From Vibrio pomeroyi (lineage in GTDB: Bacteria > Pseudomonadota > Gammaproteobacteria > Enterobacterales > Vibrionaceae), in assembly GCA_041879425.1 (NCBI GenBank), contig CP090854.1:372001-436000 (forward strand): a DNA stretch of 64,000 nt, in the 5' to 3' direction. This document shows positions 60,235-64,000 of this stretch, piece by piece. Numbering within the stretch: the stretch's first letter is position 1; the number at the start of each line of letters is the position of its first letter. Position numbers and translations under genes: made by a program. The notes under the pieces were generated by a model. That model saw nothing but the letters and a program-made list of their open reading frames with translations. It ran no database searches and had not been told where the DNA came from.

Positions 60235-62118
60235 ATGAGAACTAAAAAATCAATAATTACATTGCTGATTATCTCTATCACACTGTCTTCTGCTGTAGGG
60301 CTGTATTATTTACAACGCTATCAAGACGTTAAAACTCAGAGTTTTAATGAGTCGGCAAAACAAGCCCTTCATCAATTGGTCTACGCTGAACGAGACTACA
60401 ACCTTCTAAAATCTCAATTAGTCTCTGTTATGGAGCTACTCAGCCATAGCCAAAGCTTAGTTAATTTCGCCTCTTCTCCATCAGACCAAACCAAAAACCT
60501 GCTTGAAGAAGTGTGGCAGTCTGTTCTAGTGAACCAAAAATGGTACACACAAATTCATCTACTTGATATCGCAGGTAAAGAGCTGGTGCGTGTGAACTAT
60601 TCGTCTGCAACAGGCGAGGTGACGTTACCTCAGCACCTACAAGATAGATCAGAATCGAGTTACTACCAATTCGCGCAAGGCTTGGAACATGAAGAGATTG
60701 GCGGCTGGGGAATAGAGCTTGAAATCGAGCACGGCGAGTTAACCTATCCTTATAAACCTGTTCTGCGAGTCTTCACTCCCGTTGAAACACCAGAAAAGCG
60801 TGTCGGCTATCTTGTGATTAATTTGGATGTTTGGGGACTGTCTTCACGTCTTAATTTCTCTCCGGATTATGATTTTCGATCAGAGGTCGTCAATGAGTCG
60901 GGTTATTACATTGCGAGTAACAACAGCAGTAAGCTTTTTGGTGATTCCGTTCCAGAGAGAAAGAGCTTCAACTTAAAAAATATCGCACCCAAGACATGGG
61001 AAGCGATTTCTCGTGAACAAATGGGCACTGCATTTGAAGACGGTAACCTGTTCGCGTTTAACACCGTCAAGCTCGCGAATAATCAAAAGATGCACCTGTT
61101 GATCCACCTGAACGAGAAGCAGCTTCTTGATCGCGCTGAGCGTGATTTGAATGATCTTGCCCACGAAGAGATCATTGTTCTATTTACCGTTCTGATTTTC
61201 GCCTTTCCATTTGCTTATCTGGTTACGCACTATCGACGTCGTAGCTTAGAAAGTAAATTAGCACGTGCGGCATTGAACGGCATGTCGGCAGTGATGATCT
61301 CTGACAAGCAACATCGCGCCATGATGATCAATAACGAATTTGAAAACATGACGGGTTACAGTAAAAAGCAAGTCATCGGCCACAATGCCTTGCAGCTGTT
61401 GTTGGAAAATACTGAGCAGGCACTCTCTAGTGAATCTATCTGGCAGCACCTAGAGCAAGAGGAAGTGTGGGAGGGAGAGGTGCTGTGTAAGAACAAGCTT
61501 CGTATTCCTTTTACTGCCATCATGCGAGTCCATGCGGTCAAAAACAATTCGGGTAAAGTGAGCTATTACATTACTTCGTTGGTTGATATCTCGGTAAGGA
61601 AAGAGCTTGAAGTGCGCCTGCGTTTTCTGAGTGAGCGAGATGCTTTGAGTAACCTCTGGAACCGACGCAAGTTCGAAGAACAACTGGCTTACTATTCTCG
61701 TTTGGTTGAGCGTTATCCTAATGAAGCCACCACTTGTTTAGCCTTAGTCGATATCGATAACTTTAAGCGAATCAATGACGAGCTTGGCCACGATGAAGGC
61801 GATCGCGTGATTGCGCGCGTTGCTGGGCTCCTACAAGATAGCCTTCGCAGTACCGATTTTGTTGCTCGTGTTGGAGGAGAAGAGTTCGCATTGCTGATGC
61901 CACACACGTCTCTGCCGGAAGCGAAGCGCGTATTGGACCGATTGCGAATTGAGATAGAGTTAGCCGCTGGTACTAAGGTGACGGTGAGTGTTGGCTTTAC
62001 GGATTTAACCAGTAACAGCACCCGTTCATACAAATGTGCTGATGTCGGGCTTTATGAATCAAAGTCCTCTGGTCGCAATACGGTCTCTATGTGTCCTAGC
62101 CATGCTGATGTTGCCTAG
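60235..62118 (+). CDS. Membrane-bound diguanylate cyclase with periplasmic sensor and PAS
   Basis: A 627-residue protein. TM1 covers about residues 7-25, an extracytoplasmic sensor domain (dCache-like, with VINLDVWGLSS near 200) follows, TM2 is near 310-332 (IIVLFTVLIFAFPFAYLV), then a PAS domain about 345-455 (MTGYSKKQVIGHNAL) and a GGDEF domain. The active motif reads GGEEF near residue 547 and the metal Asp is in VDIDNFKRINDELGH. RSTD five residues before GGEEF is an inhibitory I-site. So cyclic di-GMP synthesis with product inhibition is expected. The ligand of the periplasmic sensor is unknown. Confidence 0.92.
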   Translation: MRTKKSIITLLIISITLSSAVGLYYLQRYQDVKTQSFNESAKQALHQLVYAERDYNLLKSQLVSVMELLSHSQSLVNFASSPSDQTKNLLEEVWQSVLVNQKWYTQIHLLDIAGKELVRVNYSSATGEVTLPQHLQDRSESSYYQFAQGLEHEEIGGWGIELEIEHGELTYPYKPVLRVFTPVETPEKRVGYLVINLDVWGLSSRLNFSPDYDFRSEVVNESGYYIASNNSSKLFGDSVPERKSFNLKNIAPKTWEAISREQMGTAFEDGNLFAFNTVKLANNQKMHLLIHLNEKQLLDRAERDLNDLAHEEIIVLFTVLIFAFPFAYLVTHYRRRSLESKLARAALNGMSAVMISDKQHRAMMINNEFENMTGYSKKQVIGHNALQLLLENTEQALSSESIWQHLEQEEVWEGEVLCKNKLRIPFTAIMRVHAVKNNSGKVSYYITSLVDISVRKELEVRLRFLSERDALSNLWNRRKFEEQLAYYSRLVERYPNEATTCLALVDIDNFKRINDELGHDEGDRVIARVAGLLQDSLRSTDFVARVGGEEFALLMPHTSLPEAKRVLDRLRIEIELAAGTKVTVSVGFTDLTSNSTRSYKCADVGLYESKSSGRNTVSMCPSHADVA

Positions 62119-62248
62119 TTTTCTGCCTATTTAGTTTCTTTCTTCTGTCTGATTAGTCTCTTTAAACTGCTTTCTGATTGATTTTTCCTTCCCTTCTTTT
62201 TATTAGGAATCTCACTTTTGAGCGACCTATGTCACAAAATCTATACAG

Positions 62249-62264
62249 TTAGACTAAAGTCTAA
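62249..62264. promoter_or_regulatory. Operator-like palindrome
   Basis: TTAGACT-AA-AGTCTAA, 7-bp perfect arms, just upstream of the putative -35 box at 62278. Confidence 0.5.
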
Positions 62265-62277
62265 TGTTGGCGATAAT

Positions 62278-62305
62278 TTGAGCTAAACTGAACAATAAGT
62301 AAACT
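62278..62305 (+). promoter_or_regulatory. Possible promoter of structured leader
   Basis: TTGAGC, 16-nt spacer, TAAACT; each box matches the sigma-70 consensus at four of six bases. Transcription would start near 62312, just before the first hairpin. Confidence 0.4.
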
Positions 62306-62317
62306 ACCTTGCTTCAA

Positions 62318-62423
62318 ATTACATCGTGCTTAACGGTGTAATAAATAGAGTGTTTACCAGATGTAAAAGGATGACACCGTTAACTTAATTCAACTGATTA
62401 GCTAGCTTTTTCAATTAGTTGAA
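62318..62423 (+). ncRNA. Candidate structured RNA leader with competing hairpins
   Basis: Hairpin A: ATTACATCG (62318-62326) pairs with CGGTGTAAT (62334-62342), one wobble. Hairpin B: TTAACGGTGT (62330-62339) pairs perfectly with ACACCGTTAA (62374-62383) and encloses TTTAC-CAGAT-GTAAA (62353-62367). A and B share bases, so they exclude each other. Hairpin C: TTCAACTGATT (62389-62399) with AATTAGTTGAA (62413-62423). No known riboswitch is recognised. Confidence 0.45.
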
Positions 62424-62495
62424 AGGCAGCAGTAGAATTAGGTTAGCTGGAGCAAGAGTTTGGGGATCATACAGTCTGGTTAAAAGAGGCGTGGT

Positions 62496-62627
62496 ATGTT
62501 TGTCGATTTTTTAGTGAGGTTAACCATAGGCACATTAGCCATTCTTGGCTTTCAATTGAGTGCTTTGTATTTTTTACCTATGGTTGTGCTGCTCAATACT
62601 CATCACAAAGAGTTTTTTGGGTGGTAG
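62496..62627 (+). CDS. Small single-span membrane protein (43 aa)
   Basis: A 43-residue hydrophobic protein that begins MFVDFLVRLTIGTLAILGF. It has one membrane helix of about 25 residues through LSALYFLPMVVLL and a polar end NTHHKEFFGW. AGAGG lies 6 nt before the ATG and a strong terminator follows the stop, so the frame has full gene punctuation. I do not recognise the family. No paralogue is present in this window. Confidence 0.65.
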   Translation: MFVDFLVRLTIGTLAILGFQLSALYFLPMVVLLNTHHKEFFGW

Positions 62628-62649
62628 TTCAGTTGTAATGCTGGAAACA

Positions 62650-62678
62650 AAAAACGGAGCCATTGGGCTCCGTTTTTA
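62650..62678. terminator. Bidirectional terminator, small gene / gntR
   Basis: AAAAACGGAGCC-ATTG-GGCTCCGTTTTT, between convergent genes. Confidence 0.9.
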
Positions 62679-62701
62679 TTTAGTTAGAAACTACTTTAGC
62701 G

Positions 62702-63361
62702 TTATGCCGCTTCGATAACTTCTTCAATTCGTTTCATTGAACCTAGCAGGTGTTGATCAAGTAGCTCAGTCGCTTGCTCTACATTTTTAGACAGTACTAG
62801 CTTCATGATCATTTCGTGCTCATCAATATTGAACAGATCATCAGACGCGCTTTCAGCAGACATCGCTAAGAAGCGGTAACGTTTTACTTGGTTGATAAGG
62901 TCATCAAAGAACTTAAACATGTTCTCTGAATCAGCGCCTTCAAGTAACGCAACGTGGAATTGTTGGTGACGCTCTTCCCACTCAACACAATCAAATTCTT
63001 CTGATACGTGCTGTACTCGTGACAGTTTATGGTAAGACGTAAGTACATCTAGTTCCCAGCTTTCATCACCCGCTGAAATCGCCTTTTTGAGTAGAACAGA
63101 AGAGACAACACGAAGGCTTTCGTATAGGTCATTCAGTTCTTTCTTTGATACAGGAGATACCCAGCAGCCTTTTTGTGGCTCAAGCTTTACGTATTTGCTC
63201 CAAGATAATTGTACCAAGGCTTCGCGAATTGGAGATGCGCCTACGTTGTATCGTGCTTTTAGATCAGCAACAACGAGTTTTTGGCCTGGGGTTAACTCAC
63301 CATTAAGAATATCTTGGCGAATCATCTTTGATACTTTGTCAGTGAGCGTAGGACTAGACAT
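62702..63361 (-). CDS. GntR family regulator with FCD domain
   Basis: A 219-residue repressor. The N-terminal winged helix covers about residues 5-70 (DKVSKMIRQDILNGELTPGQKLVVADLKARYNVGASPIREAL) and a helical FCD ligand domain follows (SLRVVSSVLLKKAI, with His residues in ERHQQFHVALLEGA). FCD regulators respond to small organic acids; the effector is unknown. I use ATG 63361, with GAGG 6 nt upstream; an in-frame ATG at 63373 is less well placed. It lies downstream of pykF on the same strand, behind a terminator. Confidence 0.87.
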   Translation of the reverse strand: MSSPTLTDKVSKMIRQDILNGELTPGQKLVVADLKARYNVGASPIREALVQLSWSKYVKLEPQKGCWVSPVSKKELNDLYESLRVVSSVLLKKAISAGDESWELDVLTSYHKLSRVQHVSEEFDCVEWEERHQQFHVALLEGADSENMFKFFDDLINQVKRYRFLAMSAESASDDLFNIDEHEMIMKLVLSKNVEQATELLDQHLLGSMKRIEEVIEAA

Positions 63362-63495
63362 TACAAACCTCATGTATATTGATTTCTAGTCTGCTAATCC
63401 GTCTCTTAGAAAGAGCCCTTTGGAAGTTAACAGTACGTAGTTCTATTGTGATTGATAATACAGCGTACTGAAAAGTTAGGCAAGATTTTGTTTCA

Positions 63496-63524
63496 TAAAA
63501 AAAGAGGGCCGAAGCCCTCTTTTA
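63496..63524 (-). terminator. pykF terminator
   Basis: A-rich flank, AAAGAGGGC-CGAA-GCCCTCTTT: an 8 to 9-bp stem with T-tract in the minus direction. Confidence 0.88.
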
Positions 63525-63548
63525 TATTTTATGCGAATCGGTTCATTC

Positions 63549-64000
63549 TTATAGAACGTGAACAGATGCCGTGTTTGTAGTACCAGAAGCTACTAGAGCA
63601 CCAGAAACCATAACTACGATGTCGCCTTTGTTACCTAGGCCAGATTGTAGAGCGATTTCTTTACCGTTGATGTAGAACGCGTCTGTGTTCTCGATAGAGT
63701 CAACAAGAACTGGCTTAACACCTTTAGTAAGAACTAGCTGTGCAGCTGTCTTTTCGTTAGTTGTTAGAGCAAGGATGTTTGCAGTTGGGAAGTACTTACG
63801 TACTGAACGTGCAGACTTACCGCCTTCAGTTGCAACAACGATTAGAGGAGCAGCTAGCTTCTCTGCTGTGTCTACAGCGCCTTTACATACTGCTTCAGTG
63901 ATGCGTAGACGTGGGCTGTCTAGACGAGAACCTAGTTCAGCTTTAAGAGCAGAATCAGTGCGGTTCGCGATTTGAGCCATGATAGTAACAGCTTCAACTG
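63549..64000 (-). CDS. pykF: Pyruvate kinase, C-terminal part (5' end outside window)
   Basis: About 150 codons of the C-terminal region, open to the window edge: [17 protein letters not shown], then [36 protein letters not shown] and a final [11 protein letters not shown]. This is the allosteric C-domain of type I pyruvate kinase, which converts phosphoenolpyruvate and ADP to pyruvate and ATP. The text fits PykF (fructose 1,6-bisphosphate activated) better than PykA. The catalytic barrel lies beyond 64000. Confidence 0.95.
   Translation of the reverse strand, partial: VEAVTIMAQIANRTDSALKAELGSRLDSPRLRITEAVCKGAVDTAEKLAAPLIVVATEGGKSARSVRKYFPTANILALTTNEKTAAQLVLTKGVKPVLVDSIENTDAFYINGKEIALQSGLGNKGDIVVMVSGALVASGTTNTASVHVL

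Larger units (their letters stand above)
62119..62495. promoter_or_regulatory. Structured region upstream of a small membrane protein gene
   Basis: 377 nt without an ordinary gene. Order on the plus strand: palindrome (62249-62264), promoter-like boxes (62278-62305), then several RNA-level hairpins (62318-62423) and the small gene at 62496. Confidence 0.55.

Overview
This is chromosomal DNA of a gammaproteobacterium, almost certainly a Vibrio. The evidence is the 3' end of an MSHA pilus gene (mshQ) directly upstream of mreBCD, a LeuO with a Vibrio-type N-terminus, a glycosyltransferase of the MJ1255/VC2487 family between a PAP2 phosphatase and leuO, and the moderate GC content. The gene order resembles the V. 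cholerae VC04xx and VC248x blocks as I remember them. I cannot fix the species; a Splendidus-like marine vibrio is a guess. I found no rRNA, tRNA, CRISPR array, insertion sequence or phage gene. This is mostly ordinary core genome.

Layout. (1) 1-11.9 kb: end of mshQ, then the cell-shape and envelope run mreB-mreC-mreD-maf-rng-yhdP-nitrilase-tldD. (2) 11.9-20 kb: a PIN-PhoH ATPase (minus strand), rapA, an unusual Nramp-related transporter (minus), rluA and a D-2-hydroxyacid dehydrogenase. (3) 20-24.4 kb, minus strand: TAXI binding protein, fused TRAP permease and UspA, a single uptake system. (4) 24.7-32.2 kb: argR and mdh divergent, ispB divergent from rplU-rpmA-obgE, then the yjjP-yjjB exporter pair and folA. 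(5) 32.2-39 kb, minus strand: lptD-surA-pdxA-rsmA-apaG-apaH, with djlA divergent from lptD. (6) 40-41.5 kb: DUF924 and DUF547 genes. (7) 41.7-46.9 kb, minus strand: leuABCD preceded by a leuL leader peptide and a readable transcription attenuator. (8) 47-52.3 kb: a TetR-regulated RND efflux cassette. (9) 52.4-60.2 kb: PAP2 phosphatase, VC2487-type glycosyltransferase, leuO, an acyl-CoA synthetase and ilvIH. (10) 60.2-64 kb: a membrane diguanylate cyclase, a possible structured RNA leader with a 43-residue membrane protein, a GntR/FCD regulator and the C-terminal part of pykF.

How the genes work together. leuABCD, ilvIH and leuO cover branched-chain amino acid synthesis and its control. mreBCD, yhdP, lptD, surA and djlA build or fold the envelope. 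rplU, rpmA, obgE, rsmA and rluA serve the ribosome.

The points most worth a second look are: an apparent 16-residue duplication of the Met20-loop segment in FolA; four tandem 7-residue units around the catalytic motif of Maf; nested and competing RNA hairpins ahead of a small membrane protein near 62.3 kb; an Nramp homologue without the DPGN and MPH metal ligands; LptD with a single C-terminal cysteine; two TetR half-site pairs exactly 63 bp apart, one of them folding over the ribosome binding site; and the leuL attenuator. All starts and functions come from reading the sequence and from family knowledge; no database search was run.
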